Source of the DNA: Leisingera sp. SS27
GTDB lineage: Bacteria; Pseudomonadota; Alphaproteobacteria; Rhodobacterales; Rhodobacteraceae
Length of the DNA: 64,000 bases
Reading direction: 5' to 3'
Assembly (NCBI RefSeq): GCF_028368855.1
Contig: NZ_JAQNCY010000005.1
Location: forward strand, 186,001-250,000
In this document: positions 17,655-26,607 of the stretch, piece by piece
Layout: each line of letters starts with the position of its first letter
How positions within the stretch are numbered: the stretch's first letter is position 1
Made by a program: the position numbers and the translations under genes
The notes under the pieces: generated by a model
What the model was told of the DNA's origin: nothing
What the model saw: the letters and a program-made list of their open reading frames with translations, nothing else
Database searches by the model: none

Positions 17655-18074
17655 ATGATCCGCATCAACGACCAGATTACCCTGCAGGACTGGGAAATGA
17701 CCGAGAGCTTCATCCGCGCCTCGGGCCCCGGCGGACAGAATGTGAACAAGGTGGCGACCGCGGTCGAACTGCGGTTCGAGGCGGAGCGTTCGCCTGCTCT
17801 GGCGCCTGCGGTCAAATCACGGCTGAAACGTCTGGCAGGCCGCCGCTGGACCAAGGACGGTGCTATCATCCTGCAATGCGACGAAACACGGTCCCAGCAA
17901 AGAAACCGCGAGATTGTGCGCGAGCGGCTGGCTGAGCTGGTGCGCAAGGCGCTGGTGGCACCGAAACGGCGGATCGCCACCAAACCCACCCGCGGCTCCG
18001 TCCGGCGGCGGCTGGACGCCAAGAAACAGCGCGGCGAATTGAAAGCGACGCGCGGTAAGATCGATCCGGATTGA
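17655..18074 (+). CDS. arfB: Ribosome rescue factor / peptidyl-tRNA hydrolase ArfB (YaeJ)
   Basis: A 139-residue release-factor-like protein that frees ribosomes stalled at the end of truncated mRNAs. The catalytic GGQ occupies residues 26-28 in SGPGGQNVNKV, the same position as in E. coli ArfB. The C-terminal tail is strongly basic (SVRRRLDAKKQRGELKATRG), as required to occupy the empty mRNA channel. It starts at ATG 17655, 30 bases after the terminator of the preceding short transcript, with no strong ribosome-binding site visible. Confidence 0.95.
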   Translation: MIRINDQITLQDWEMTESFIRASGPGGQNVNKVATAVELRFEAERSPALAPAVKSRLKRLAGRRWTKDGAIILQCDETRSQQRNREIVRERLAELVRKALVAPKRRIATKPTRGSVRRRLDAKKQRGELKATRGKIDPD

Positions 18075-18149
18075 CCCGTCCCGCCTCCGGGGATTGCACA
18101 GCGCTTCTCTCCACCCCATGCTGACGCCAATCAATGCGGGAGGAAAATC

Positions 18150-18896
18150 ATGCGGCTGGACGGAAAAACCGCCATCGTGACCGGCGGCGCCTCAGGCTTT
18201 GGCGCAGGCATCACACGCAAGTTCCTGGCTGAAGGTGCGCGGGTGATGATCGCCGACATCAACACCGCCGCAGCAGAGGCGATGGCAGCGGAACTGGGCA
18301 GCAACGCGGTTGCGCAGACGGTAAATGTCGCGGATGGCTCATCGGTCAACGCAATGGCAGAGGCGGCGCTGGCGGCCTTCGGGCAGCTGGATATCCTGGT
18401 GAACAACGCAGGCGTCACCCATCTGCCCAGCCCTTTGGAGGAGATCAGCGAGGCGGATTTCGACCGGGTGCTGGGCGTCAACGTGAAGTCGGTCTACCTG
18501 ACCGCCCGCGCCCTGGTGCCGCATATGAAGGCCAACCGGCGCGGTGCGATCCTGAACGTCGCCTCCACCGCCGCCGTGTCGCCGCGCCCCAACCTCAACT
18601 GGTACAACGCCTCCAAGGGCTGGATGATCACCGCCACCAAGACCATGGCGGTGGAGCTGGCGCCGCACGGGGTGCGTGTGAATGCAATCAACCCGGTGGC
18701 AGGGGAAACCCCGCTGCTCAAATCCTTCATGGGCGAAGACACGCCGGAGATGCGGGCCAAGTTCCTGTCCACTATCCCGATCGGCCGTTTTTCGACGCCG
18801 GAGGACATGGGCAACGCCGCCTGCTTCCTGTGCTCGGACGAGGCAAGCATGGTGACTGGAGTCGCTATGGAAGTGGATGGAGGGCGCTGCATATGA
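18150..18896 (+). CDS. Short-chain dehydrogenase/reductase (SDR)
   Basis: A 248-residue classical SDR, NAD(P)-dependent oxidoreductase. The nucleotide-binding TGGASGFGAGI is at residues 12-22, NNAGVTH is present, catalytic Ser in ASTAAVSPRP and Tyr/Lys in YNASKGW, with PVAGETP after it and the C-terminal VDGG. GGGAGGAAAATC before ATG 18150 is a clear ribosome-binding site. The stop overlaps the next gene's ATG (ATGA), so the downstream cupin is co-translated. Substrate unknown; similar proteins are annotated glucose 1-dehydrogenase-like or 3-oxoacyl-ACP reductase-like, neither supported here. Confidence 0.88.
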   Translation: MRLDGKTAIVTGGASGFGAGITRKFLAEGARVMIADINTAAAEAMAAELGSNAVAQTVNVADGSSVNAMAEAALAAFGQLDILVNNAGVTHLPSPLEEISEADFDRVLGVNVKSVYLTARALVPHMKANRRGAILNVASTAAVSPRPNLNWYNASKGWMITATKTMAVELAPHGVRVNAINPVAGETPLLKSFMGEDTPEMRAKFLSTIPIGRFSTPEDMGNAACFLCSDEASMVTGVAMEVDGGRCI

Positions 18897-19246
18897 AGAC
18901 CGTGAACCTGGCAGAAAAGCTGGCGATGTTCTCCAGCCACTGGGACCCGCATGTGGTGGCGGATTACAACGGCAACGATGTGATGGTGGTGAAGTTCCAG
19001 GGCGAATTTCCCTTTCATCATCACCCGGACACCGACGATTTCTTTCTGGTGCTCGAAGGGGAGATGGTCATGGATATCGAGGGTGAGCCGCCCCAGACCG
19101 TAGACGCGGGCGAATTGTTCGTGGTCCCCAAAGGCGTCACACACCGCCCCCGTGCCGATCAGGAATGCAAAGTGCTGCTTATTGAGCCGAAAGGCGAGCC
19201 AAACACTGGTGATGCAGCAACCGCAGCCTCCAAGCCTCGGATCTGA
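18893..19246 (+). CDS. Cupin domain protein
   Basis: A 117-residue single-domain cupin. The two conserved motifs are visible: HHHPDTDDFFLVLEGE, with metal-binding histidines, and GELFVVPKGVTHRP. It probably binds a divalent metal; activity unknown. ATG at 18893 overlaps the SDR stop, and GGAGG lies nine bases upstream. Coupling to the SDR and closeness to the P1 peptidase suggest a small catabolic unit, an inference from position only. Confidence 0.88.
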   Translation: MKTVNLAEKLAMFSSHWDPHVVADYNGNDVMVVKFQGEFPFHHHPDTDDFFLVLEGEMVMDIEGEPPQTVDAGELFVVPKGVTHRPRADQECKVLLIEPKGEPNTGDAATAASKPRI

Positions 19247-19255
19247 CCCGGCCTT

Positions 19256-19287
19256 TTCATCTTTCTTCAAATACTCCCGCCGGAGGC
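19256..19287 (+). repeat. Dispersed 32-nt motif, copy A
   Basis: Begins TTCATCT and ends ACTCCCGCCGGAGGC, with an A-rich centre. Other copies are at 49493-49524 (plus), 54856-54887 (minus) and a partial one at 49357-49383 (minus). It follows the cupin stop by nine bases. Confidence 0.7.
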
Positions 19288-19328
19288 CGCGCGCGCCAGC
19301 GCGCTCCCCAGGAAAAGGACATCCCACC

Positions 19329-20351
19329 ATGCTCCCCGGTCCCAGGAACCTGATCACCGACGTGCCCGGCCTGCGGGTCGGCAACGCACAGGATGCAGCA
19401 TTGAAATCAGGCACCACGGTGCTGACGGCGGACAAATCCTTCACCGCTTCGGTGCATGTGATGGGCGGTGCGCCGGGCACGCGGGAGACTGATCTGCTGG
19501 CGCCTGACAAATCGGTCGCCAGGATCGATGCGCTGGTGCTGTCGGGCGGCTCTGCCTTCGGGCTGGATGCCTGTTCCGGTGTGATGGACGCGCTGCAGGA
19601 GGCGGACCGCGGCTTTCCGGTCGGCCCGGTGCGGGTGCCGCTGGTGCCGGGGGCCATTCTTTTTGACCTGCTGAACGGCGGGGATAAGGGCTGGGCCCAG
19701 AACCCCTACCGCGCTCTGGGCCGGGCCGCCTTTGACGCCGCGGCTGAGGCGTTTGAATTGGGCACCGCCGGCGCCGGCGCGGGTGCCCTGACGGCAATGC
19801 TGAAGGGGGGCTTGGGCTCTGCCTCTCTGGTTCTGGACAGCGGCGTCACCGTCGGCGCGCTGGTCGCGGCCAATCCGCTGGGCGCCGTCACCACCCCGGG
19901 AGAGCAGCATTTCTGGGCCGCTCCCTTTGAAATCGGCGATGAATTCGGCGGGATTGGCCCTGATACAGCCGCCGGGCTGGGCCGCAGCCTGCACAGCCGC
20001 AAGATCGATGCGATCCAGAAACTGGGCGGCACCCCGCTGCCGCCGGAGCGGGCCAATACAACCATCGCCATCGTTGCCACTGATACCGCCCTGACCAAGG
20101 CGCAATGCCAGCGGCTGGCCACAGCGGCGCATGACGGCATCGGGCGTGCCATCGTGCCTGCCCATTCCCCCGGCGACGGCGATCTGGTCTTTGCCGCCAG
20201 CACCGGTGCACGCGGGCTGGACAACCCGGATGCGGAACTGGGACTGCTCTGCCATGCTGCTGCGCTGTGCCTGAGCCGTGCAATTGCCCGCGCAGTCTAC
20301 CACGCCCGGCCTGAACCGGGTGATCTGCTGCCCTGCTGGGACGCGCCTTGA
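19329..20351 (+). CDS. P1 family N-terminal-nucleophile peptidase (DmpA / NylC-like)
   Basis: A 340-residue self-processing hydrolase of family P1 (S58), which includes D-aminopeptidase DmpA, beta-aminopeptidase BapA and the nylon oligomer hydrolase NylC. Visible features: TDVPGLRVGNAQD near the start, VLSGGSAFGLDA, GTAGAGAGALTAMLKGGLGS, and the likely autocleavage site Asn243-Thr244 in ANTTIAIVATD. The Asn-Thr-Thr sequence is closer to NylC-type enzymes than to the serine enzymes, so it probably acts on an amide or omega-amino compound. ATG 19329 begins MLPGPRNLITDVPG as in relatives, although the frame is open upstream. The true substrate is unknown. Confidence 0.9.
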   Translation: MLPGPRNLITDVPGLRVGNAQDAALKSGTTVLTADKSFTASVHVMGGAPGTRETDLLAPDKSVARIDALVLSGGSAFGLDACSGVMDALQEADRGFPVGPVRVPLVPGAILFDLLNGGDKGWAQNPYRALGRAAFDAAAEAFELGTAGAGAGALTAMLKGGLGSASLVLDSGVTVGALVAANPLGAVTTPGEQHFWAAPFEIGDEFGGIGPDTAAGLGRSLHSRKIDAIQKLGGTPLPPERANTTIAIVATDTALTKAQCQRLATAAHDGIGRAIVPAHSPGDGDLVFAASTGARGLDNPDAELGLLCHAAALCLSRAIARAVYHARPEPGDLLPCWDAP

Positions 20352-20376
20352 ATTGCCGCAGCTACCCGCTGGAACT

Positions 20377-20425
20377 TTGATGCGCGTCAAACTGCCGGTT
20401 GACACTGCCGGGTAATAAACCATGA
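20377..20425 (+). promoter_or_regulatory. Class II FNR-type promoter of the cytochrome c2 gene
   Basis: TTGATGCGCGTCAA at 20377-20390 matches the FNR/FnrL consensus TTGAT-N4-ATCAA at nine of ten half-site bases. A -10 hexamer TAATAA is at 20413-20418. A start site about seven bases later, near 20425, puts the centre of the box at -41.5, exactly the position for FNR-type activation with overlapping -35. Expression is therefore expected to rise at low oxygen. Confidence 0.75.
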
Positions 20426-20460
20426 GTCACATCTGCCAACTCAGAACTGGAGCAAGCAAT

Positions 20461-20937
20461 ATGAAACCTCTTATGACCGCCGCCATTTTCGGCCTCCTCG
20501 CAGCCCCAGCCTTTGCCGAAGGCGATCCGGCCAAGGGCGAAAAGGGGTTCAACAAATGCAAATCGTGCCACATGGTGGTGTCCGACGCGGGTGACGTGAT
20601 CGTCAAGGGCGGCAAGACCGGCCCGAACCTGTGGGGCCTGGCTGGCCGTCAGGCAGGCACCGTCGAGGGATTCAATTACGGCGATGACCTGGTCGCGGCA
20701 GGTGAAGCAGGGCTGGTGTGGGACGAAGAGAAATTCATCGCCTTCGCCGCAGACCCGAAGAAATTCCTGCAAGCAGAAACCGGCAATGCCAAGGCCAAGT
20801 CGAAAATGTCGTTCCGCCTGAAGAAGGGCGGCGAGGACATCTATGCCTTCCTGGCCAGCCACAGCCCAGCGCCGGCAGAGGAAGCACCGGCCGAGGAAGC
20901 TGCTGCTGCGGAAGGCGCGGAAGCCGCTACCGAATAA
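20461..20937 (+). CDS. cycA: Cytochrome c2 (Rhodobacter-type periplasmic c-type cytochrome)
   Basis: A 158-residue periplasmic electron carrier moving electrons from the bc1 complex to terminal oxidases and other reductases. A signal peptide (MKPLMTAAIFGLLAAPAFA) precedes the mature EGDPAKGEKGFNKCKSCH; the heme is attached at Cys33/Cys36 with His37 as axial ligand. KTGPNLWGLAGRQAGT, WDEEKF, DPKKFL and AKSKMSFRLKK, with the Met ligand, follow Rhodobacter cytochrome c2 closely. The C-terminus carries an unusual Ala/Glu/Pro-rich tail (EEAPAEEAAAAEGAEAATE) that standard c2 lacks. ATG 20461 follows CTGGAGC; an in-frame ATG at 20422 precedes the signal peptide and is unlikely. An FNR-type box lies upstream and a terminator downstream. 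Confidence 0.92.
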   Translation: MKPLMTAAIFGLLAAPAFAEGDPAKGEKGFNKCKSCHMVVSDAGDVIVKGGKTGPNLWGLAGRQAGTVEGFNYGDDLVAAGEAGLVWDEEKFIAFAADPKKFLQAETGNAKAKSKMSFRLKKGGEDIYAFLASHSPAPAEEAPAEEAAAAEGAEAATE

Positions 20938-20965
20938 GCTCTGATGGCCGTCACTGACGGAGGAG

Positions 20966-20994
20966 AAGCCGCGGCATTTTGGCCGCGGCTTTTC
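20966..20994 (+). terminator. Rho-independent terminator after cytochrome c2
   Basis: AAGCCGCGGC (20966-20975) pairs with GCCGCGGCTT (20982-20991) across a six-base loop, followed by a short T-run (TTTT). Confidence 0.82.
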
Positions 20995-21090
20995 GCGTAA
21001 TTGCTTTCCGTGCCAGCAAACGTTAGCGGTAGTCTTCAAAGCTGTCGAAATGCGGCAGGCCGCAGAACAAGAAACCGTCACGGACACAGC

Positions 21091-21633
21091 ATGAGCCACA
21101 TGATCCCCGCCTGGGTGAACGGTGAATTGACACCGGTTGACAAGCTGGCCGCGCATGAGCGCGGGCTGAAGCACAAGGCGGTCTCTGTCTTTGTGGTGAA
21201 GGGCGTGGAAATCCTTATGCAGCGCCGCGCGATGGGGAAGTACCACACTCCCGGACTTTGGGCGAACACCTGCTGCACCCATCCGATGTGGGACGAACAG
21301 CCCTCGGCCTGCGCGGTGCGGCGGATGAATGAGGAACTGGGGCTCACCGGCCTTTACCCTGAATTCCGCCACCACCTGGAATACCGCGCCGATGTCGGCA
21401 ACGGATTGGTCGAGCATGAGGCGGTGGATGTGTTCCTGGCCCATGCCCACCGGCCGCTGCGGATTGCCGCCAATCCGGATGAGGTGATGGAGACCCGCTG
21501 GGTCGATTACCACGACCTCTTGGCAGAGGTGAGCCGCCACCCGGAACGCTTCACCCCCTGGCTGAAGATCTACCTGCATAACTACGCCGATGTGATCTTT
21601 GGACCCGACCTGATCATCGGCGGCCGGCGCTGA
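21091..21633 (+). CDS. idi: Isopentenyl-diphosphate delta-isomerase, type I
   Basis: A 180-residue Nudix-fold enzyme that interconverts isopentenyl and dimethylallyl diphosphate in isoprenoid synthesis. The N-terminal HERGLKHKAVSVFV, the metal and active-site block LWANTCCTHPMWDE with catalytic Cys, and the Nudix-like RRMNEELGL with the catalytic Glu are all present, as is the C-terminal FTPWLKIYLHNY. ATG 21091 (MSHMIPAWVNG) is chosen; the frame continues upstream without similarity. In photosynthetic relatives idi is found in the photosynthesis gene cluster, but no bch, crt or puf gene is seen here. It stands alone between two unrelated genes. Confidence 0.93.
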   Translation: MSHMIPAWVNGELTPVDKLAAHERGLKHKAVSVFVVKGVEILMQRRAMGKYHTPGLWANTCCTHPMWDEQPSACAVRRMNEELGLTGLYPEFRHHLEYRADVGNGLVEHEAVDVFLAHAHRPLRIAANPDEVMETRWVDYHDLLAEVSRHPERFTPWLKIYLHNYADVIFGPDLIIGGRR

Positions 21634-21711
21634 CCTCTTTCACACCCTGACAGCTTGCCCCGCTCCCCATGCCGTGGTTATCTGCGCCCGCAAATGGGGA
21701 GTATGCTTATC

Positions 21712-22968
21712 ATGTCCATCCTGATCGCCGGCGGCGGAATTGCCGGACTGACCCTGGGGCTGACGCTGCATCAGATCGGGGTTCCGTTCCGCATTTTCGA
21801 GGCCGCGCGGGAATTGAAGCCGATGGGGGTTGGCATCAATCTGCAGCCCAACGCGGTGCGGGAGCTGTTCGATCTGGGGCTGGAGCCGGAACTGGACGCA
21901 ACTGGCGTCAGGACAAGGCAGCTGGGATTTTACAGCAAGCTGGGCAAGACAATCTGGGAAGAGCCCCGCGGCACCGGCGCGGGCTATGACTGGCCGCAGT
22001 ATTCGGTGCACCGGGGCGAATTGCAAATGATGCTCTGCCGCATTCTGACAGAGCGTGCCGGGGCGGGCTGCATTGAAACCGGCGCGCGGGCCGCAGGGTT
22101 TGAGAACACGGGCGGCGGAGCCGCGTTGCTGCTGGCGGACGGGCGGCGGATCGAGGGCAGCCTGGTTGTTGCAGCCGATGGCATCCATTCCGCCCTGCGC
22201 GCACAGATGGCGCCGGATGAGGGTGCGCCCATCTGGAACGGGCGTATCCTGTGGCGGGCCACGACCCGTGCGCCCGCCTTCAAGGGCGGCGCGGCCATGG
22301 CGATGATCGGCCATGACCATCTGCGGCTGGTGGCCTATCCCATCTCCCAGCCGGATGCAGACGACCGCGTGACGATGAATTGGATTGCGGAGAAGAGCTT
22401 TGATCCCTCCACGCCCTGGCGGCGGGAGGACTGGAACCGGCCCGCGGATATCTCTGAATTCCTGCCGGATTTTGCGAACTGGCAGTTCGATTGGATCGAC
22501 GTGCCCGCCCTGATCCGCGGCGCAGAAGTGGTCTATGAATACCCGATGGTGGACCGCGACCCGCTGGCGGGCTGGACCCAAGGCAACATCACCCTGATGG
22601 GCGACGCCGCGCATCCGACCTATCCGGTAGGGTCAAACGGCGCCAGCCAGGCCATTGTGGACGCGCGGGTGATTGGCGCGAAACTGCTGGAGCACGGGGT
22701 GATTGCCGCGGCGCTCGAGGCCTATGAGGCAGGGGTGCGCCCAGTGACAACAGCGGTGGGTCTGGCCAACCGCGCGGGCGGCGGGCCGGACGGGGTGCTG
22801 CAGCGGGTTGAGGACCTCTGCGGCGGAGACTTCGGAGACATCAGTGAGGTGATCCCGCAGGCGGAGCTGGCCGCTCATGCCGCCAAGTACAAGTCGATTG
22901 CGGGTTTCTCCATCGAGGAACTGAACGCGCGCCCTCCGACCATTCCGGCAGGCGCCCGCGTGAGCTGA
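21712..22968 (+). CDS. FAD-dependent monooxygenase (PHBH/PhzS-like flavin oxidoreductase)
   Basis: A 418-residue single-component flavoprotein hydroxylase. The Rossmann motif is ILIAGGGIAGLTLGL at the N-terminus, the DG motif is VVAADGIHSALRAQM, and the GD motif is LMGDAAHPTYPVGSNGASQAI. These place it in the group with salicylate hydroxylase-like and PhzS-like enzymes, oxidising an aromatic or heterocyclic substrate with NAD(P)H and oxygen. The exact substrate is not evident and no catabolic partner genes adjoin it. ATG 21712 is preferred; an in-frame ATG at 21703 lies very close to GGGGAG. Confidence 0.88.
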   Translation: MSILIAGGGIAGLTLGLTLHQIGVPFRIFEAARELKPMGVGINLQPNAVRELFDLGLEPELDATGVRTRQLGFYSKLGKTIWEEPRGTGAGYDWPQYSVHRGELQMMLCRILTERAGAGCIETGARAAGFENTGGGAALLLADGRRIEGSLVVAADGIHSALRAQMAPDEGAPIWNGRILWRATTRAPAFKGGAAMAMIGHDHLRLVAYPISQPDADDRVTMNWIAEKSFDPSTPWRREDWNRPADISEFLPDFANWQFDWIDVPALIRGAEVVYEYPMVDRDPLAGWTQGNITLMGDAAHPTYPVGSNGASQAIVDARVIGAKLLEHGVIAAALEAYEAGVRPVTTAVGLANRAGGGPDGVLQRVEDLCGGDFGDISEVIPQAELAAHAAKYKSIAGFSIEELNARPPTIPAGARVS

Positions 22969-22984
22969 AGCACTCCTGCGGCCA

Positions 22985-23182
22985 GCCGCCGTGCCGCAGG
23001 CACGGTTTACCCTTGAGGCGCGGATGGACGCACAGACCCTCGACAAGGCGCGTTTAAGGGCGGCCCTGCCCTTAAACCGCTTCTCAGCAAAGAAACAGCG
23101 CCGCGCGAAGCGCGGCGCCACCCCCAACTGAGAGGCGCATTCTTTGAATGCGGCGGAACAGGCGGGAGAACGCCCCTTTACC
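22985..23182. repeat. Intergenic repeat region including dispersed repeat copy 2
   Basis: No gene. Contains CCGTGCCGCAGGCACGG, GTTTAAGGGC paired with GCCCTTAAAC (about 23051-23079), GCGCCGCGCGAAGCGCGGCGC, and the repeat CATTCTTTGAATG at 23138-23150 followed by CAGGCGGGAG, as near 9358. It lies between the convergent monooxygenase and glpK genes and probably ends both transcripts. Confidence 0.6.
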
Positions 23183-24673
23183 TTAGACGCCGATCACCGC
23201 CTGCACCGCGCGCTGCCAGCGGGCGTAGGCCGCCTGCCGCGCAGCAGGCTGCATCAGCGGCACAAACTGGCGGTCAAGCTTCCAGGTGTCGGCAAAGCCG
23301 GTCTGGTCCGGATAGATCCCGGCCCGCATCCCCGCCAGCCAGGCAGCGCCCAGCGCAGTGGTTTCCTGCATCACCGGGCGGTCGACGGCGGCGCCCAGGA
23401 TGTCCGACAGGCTCTGCATGGTCCAGTCGCTGGCGCTCATACCGCCATCGACGCGCAGGGTCACGGTGTGGTGGCTGTCATCCTCCCAATCAGCGCGCAT
23501 CGCCTCATAGAGATCGCGGGTCTGATAGGCGACGCTTTGCAGCGCTGCGCGGGCAAATTCAGCAGGGCCGGAGTTCCGGGTGAGGCCGAACATGCCGCCG
23601 CGGCACTCCGGCTCCCAGTAGGGCGCGCCAAGGCCGGTGAAGGCGGGCACCAGAATGACGTCCTGGCCCGGGTCGGCGCGCAATGCCAGCTCGCCGGACT
23701 CGGACGCCTGCTCGATGATCCCCAGCCCGTCGCGCAGCCATTGCACCGCAGCGCCGGCGATGAAGATCGAGCCTTCCAGCGCATAGGTCGGCTTGCCGTC
23801 CAGCTGATAGGCGATGGTCGTCAGCATCCGGTTCCTGGACACCACCGGTTCATCCCCGGTGTTCAAGAGCGCAAAACACCCCGTCCCGTAGGTGGACTTC
23901 ATCATTCCCGGCTGGAAACAGGCCTGGCCGATGGTGGCCGCCTGCTGGTCGCCGGCCACGCCCAGGATCTGGACCGGGCCGCCCAGAATTTCCGGATCAG
24001 TGGTGCCGAAATCCGCCGCGCTGTCCTTCACCTCCGGCAGCATCTGCTGCGGCACCTCCAGAAGATCACTGATGGTGCGGCTCCAGCGGCCCTTTCGGAT
24101 ATCATACATCAGCGTGCGCGCGGCGTTGGTGGCGTCGGTCACATGCGAGGCGCCGCCGGTCAGGCGCCAGATCAAGAAGCTGTCCACGGTGCCGAACAGC
24201 AAATCCCCCGCCGCCGCCCGCTCCCGCGCGCCCGGAACGGTGTCGAGGATCCATTTCACCTTGGTGCCGGAGAAATAGGGATCCAGCAGCAGCCCGGTGC
24301 GGTCAGCCACCATTTCCGCGTGGCCCGCCGCGCGCAGATGCTCGCAGATAGCGGCGGTACGGCGGTCTTGCCAGACGATAGCGTTGTGGATCGCCTTGCC
24401 GCTGGACTTGTCCCAGACCACGGTGGTTTCGCGCTGGTTGGTAATGCCGATGCCCGCAATATCCGCGGCGGAGACATCCAGATCCGCCATCACCTTGCGG
24501 CAGACCGATACGGTGGTTTCCCAGATCTCCTCCGGGTCATGTTCCACCCAGCCCGCCTGCGGGTAATGCTGAGTGAATTCCTGCTGTGCGGTGCCCGCGA
24601 CCTGCATGCCTGCATCAAACAGGATTGCCCGGGTCGACGTGGTGCCCTGATCAATTGCCAGAATATAGGTCAT
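23183..24673 (-). CDS. glpK: Glycerol kinase
   Basis: A 496-residue FGGY-family kinase phosphorylating glycerol to sn-glycerol 3-phosphate. The N-terminal phosphate-binding [15 protein letters not shown], then [30 protein letters not shown], the substrate loop YDIRKGRWS, and the C-terminal ATP-binding [10 protein letters not shown] and [11 protein letters not shown] are all intact. Length is normal for GlpK. ATG 24673 follows GGAGGGCAGCCG. No glpF, glpD or glpR is adjacent, so regulation by those genes is not visible. Confidence 0.96.
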   Translation of the reverse strand: MTYILAIDQGTTSTRAILFDAGMQVAGTAQQEFTQHYPQAGWVEHDPEEIWETTVSVCRKVMADLDVSAADIAGIGITNQRETTVVWDKSSGKAIHNAIVWQDRRTAAICEHLRAAGHAEMVADRTGLLLDPYFSGTKVKWILDTVPGARERAAAGDLLFGTVDSFLIWRLTGGASHVTDATNAARTLMYDIRKGRWSRTISDLLEVPQQMLPEVKDSAADFGTTDPEILGGPVQILGVAGDQQAATIGQACFQPGMMKSTYGTGCFALLNTGDEPVVSRNRMLTTIAYQLDGKPTYALEGSIFIAGAAVQWLRDGLGIIEQASESGELALRADPGQDVILVPAFTGLGAPYWEPECRGGMFGLTRNSGPAEFARAALQSVAYQTRDLYEAMRADWEDDSHHTVTLRVDGGMSASDWTMQSLSDILGAAVDRPVMQETTALGAAWLAGMRAGIYPDQTGFADTWKLDRQFVPLMQPAARQAAYARWQRAVQAVIGV

Positions 24674-24740
24674 CGGCTGCCCTCCAGTCTCCTCTGACCG
24701 GGGACAATAAACGCAAAGGTGCTACCGCTGCCAGCCCCTA

Positions 24741-25613
24741 CTAAGAATTTAGTTGATGAACTGCGATATTGTCGATCAGACGGATCCCGTCCATCCATGC
24801 CGCGGCCAGCAGGCGGGAGGGGCGGGAGGGTGTGTCCAGCGCCTCCAGCGTCTCAGAGCAGCGCAGGTCGAAATACTCGATATCGCCGAAACCGGCGTCT
24901 GCCAGCGATTGCCGCGCAGATGCTTCCAGCGGCGCCCAGGGCTCTCCGGCAGCGGCCTTGGCTGCCGCATCGCGCATGGCCGCATTCAACGCCGCAGCCT
25001 TGGCCAATGCGTCTTCGGACAGCAACAGGTTGCGCGAGGACATCGCCAGCCCCGAAGCCTCCCGCACAGTCTCGCAGCCGATCACCTCAATCGGGATATC
25101 AAGATCGCGGGCCATGCGGGTCACCACCATCAGCTGCTGGTAATCCTTCTGGCCAAAAAACGCCTTGTCCGCGCTGGTCTGCAGGAACAGCTTGGCCACA
25201 ACAGTCGCCACCCCGTCGAAATGGCCGGGGCGGAAGGGGCCTTCCATGACCGCAGTGATGCTGCCGCCGACCGAGACATTGGTGGCATAGCCGTCCGGGT
25301 AAATCTGGTCCGGATCCGGGCAATAGATCAGGTCGATACCAAGATGGGCCAGTTTCTGCGCGTCGTCCTGCTCGGTGCGCGGATAGTTCGCCAGATCTTC
25401 CGGTTTGTTAAACTGTTTGGGATTCACAAAAATGGTCACAATCACCCGGTCGCAAGCCTTCTTCGCGGCCTCAGCCAACGACAGGTGGCCCGCGTGCAGT
25501 GCGCCCATTGTGGGAACCAGGCCAATGGTCTCGCCGGCGCGGCGCCATTCAGCGGTCTTGGCGCGCAGGTCAGACAGGCGGCGCAGGATCGGTGCAGTCA
25601 TTTCTGAAGTCAT
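24741..25613 (-). CDS. panC: Pantothenate synthetase (pantoate-beta-alanine ligase)
   Basis: A 290-residue enzyme joining pantoate and beta-alanine with ATP, the last step of pantothenate (vitamin B5) synthesis. Signatures: [14 protein letters not shown] with the HxGH motif, [37 protein letters not shown] and SSRNLLLS (KMSKS-like site). The start ATG overlaps the panB stop (ATGA); a second ATG four codons on (MTAPILRR) is possible. panB and panC form a two-gene operon. Confidence 0.97.
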   Translation of the reverse strand: MTSEMTAPILRRLSDLRAKTAEWRRAGETIGLVPTMGALHAGHLSLAEAAKKACDRVIVTIFVNPKQFNKPEDLANYPRTEQDDAQKLAHLGIDLIYCPDPDQIYPDGYATNVSVGGSITAVMEGPFRPGHFDGVATVVAKLFLQTSADKAFFGQKDYQQLMVVTRMARDLDIPIEVIGCETVREASGLAMSSRNLLLSEDALAKAAALNAAMRDAAAKAAAGEPWAPLEASARQSLADAGFGDIEYFDLRCSETLEALDTPSRPSRLLAAAWMDGIRLIDNIAVHQLNS

Positions 25614-26440
25614 CCTTTGGAGGGCGCCTGATCGGCAAAGACATGCTCGGCGGCAGGGAAACTGCGCGCCCGCACCTCAGCGGCGTATTCGGCGATGCCT
25701 GCCTCTGCCAGCGGGCCAAGATCGGCATAGCGCTTCACGAACTTCGGTTTGAAGGCGGTGAAGAAGCCCAGCATGTCATCGACCACCAGGATCTGCCCGT
25801 CACACCCGGCGCTGGCGCCGATGCCGATGGTGGGGATCGCCACTTCGGCGGTGATCTTGTCGGCCAGTTTCTGCGGCACCTTTTCCAGCACCACGGAAAA
25901 TGCCCCGGCATCCGCCACCGCGCGGGCATCGGCCAGCACGGCGTCGCCTTGCGCATCACGGCCCTGCACCTTGTAGCCGCCCAGCGTGTTGATCGACTGC
26001 GGCGTCAGGCCGATGTGGGCCATAACCGGGATGCCGCGCTTGACCAGGAAGCGGATGGTCTCGGCCATCTCAACCCCGCCTTCCAGCTTGACCGCGGCGC
26101 AGCCGGTTTCCGCCATCAGCCGGGCGGCGTTGCGGAACGCCTGCTGCGGGCCTTCCTCGTAGGAGCCGAAGGGCATGTCGATCACCAGCATCGCCTGGCT
26201 CAGCCCGCGTGCCACAGCCTGCCCGTGCAGGATCATCATCTCCATCGTCACGCCCAGGGTGGAGGTCAGCCCGTGCAGCACCATGCCGACGCTGTCGCCG
26301 ACAAGCACGAAGTCGCAATGCTTGTCCATCAGCCGCGCCATAGGTGTCGTATAGGCCGTCAGGCTCACCAACGGGGTGCCGCCCTTGCGGGCCCGGATAT
26401 CTTCGGCGTTGGGCGCCTGTTTCTTGGCTGTCGCGCTCAT
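25610..26440 (-). CDS. panB: 3-methyl-2-oxobutanoate hydroxymethyltransferase
   Basis: Catalyses formation of ketopantoate from alpha-ketoisovalerate and methylene-tetrahydrofolate, the first committed step of pantothenate synthesis; 276 residues. Typical segments: [79 protein letters not shown] and KRYADL. ATG 26440 is selected with AGGA six bases upstream; a GTG at 26473 is in frame but poorly supported. It is divergent from the peptide-binding protein gene at 26608. Confidence 0.97.
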   Translation of the reverse strand: MSATAKKQAPNAEDIRARKGGTPLVSLTAYTTPMARLMDKHCDFVLVGDSVGMVLHGLTSTLGVTMEMMILHGQAVARGLSQAMLVIDMPFGSYEEGPQQAFRNAARLMAETGCAAVKLEGGVEMAETIRFLVKRGIPVMAHIGLTPQSINTLGGYKVQGRDAQGDAVLADARAVADAGAFSVVLEKVPQKLADKITAEVAIPTIGIGASAGCDGQILVVDDMLGFFTAFKPKFVKRYADLGPLAEAGIAEYAAEVRARSFPAAEHVFADQAPSKG

Positions 26441-26607
26441 GGCTGTCCTGTCCGCGGTTCTTAGAGTGGACACGGATTACCAATTAACGCCGCGTGCTTC
26501 CAGTGCGCGAAATGCCGCCCGGCCTTGATTACGCACGGGAAACAGGGAAACTCGTTTCCAATAGGCGCCGTTTTCCGGCCCGCAGTTTGCACACAGGGAG
26601 ATTTCAG

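Noticed and set aside
23144-24697. A 517-codon open frame on the plus strand
   Set aside because: It is antisense to glpK, which is intact and of normal length.
26441-26607. Riboswitch or leader RNA upstream of panB or the binding-protein gene
   Set aside because: No conserved aptamer features or terminator/antiterminator pair could be identified in this short divergent region.
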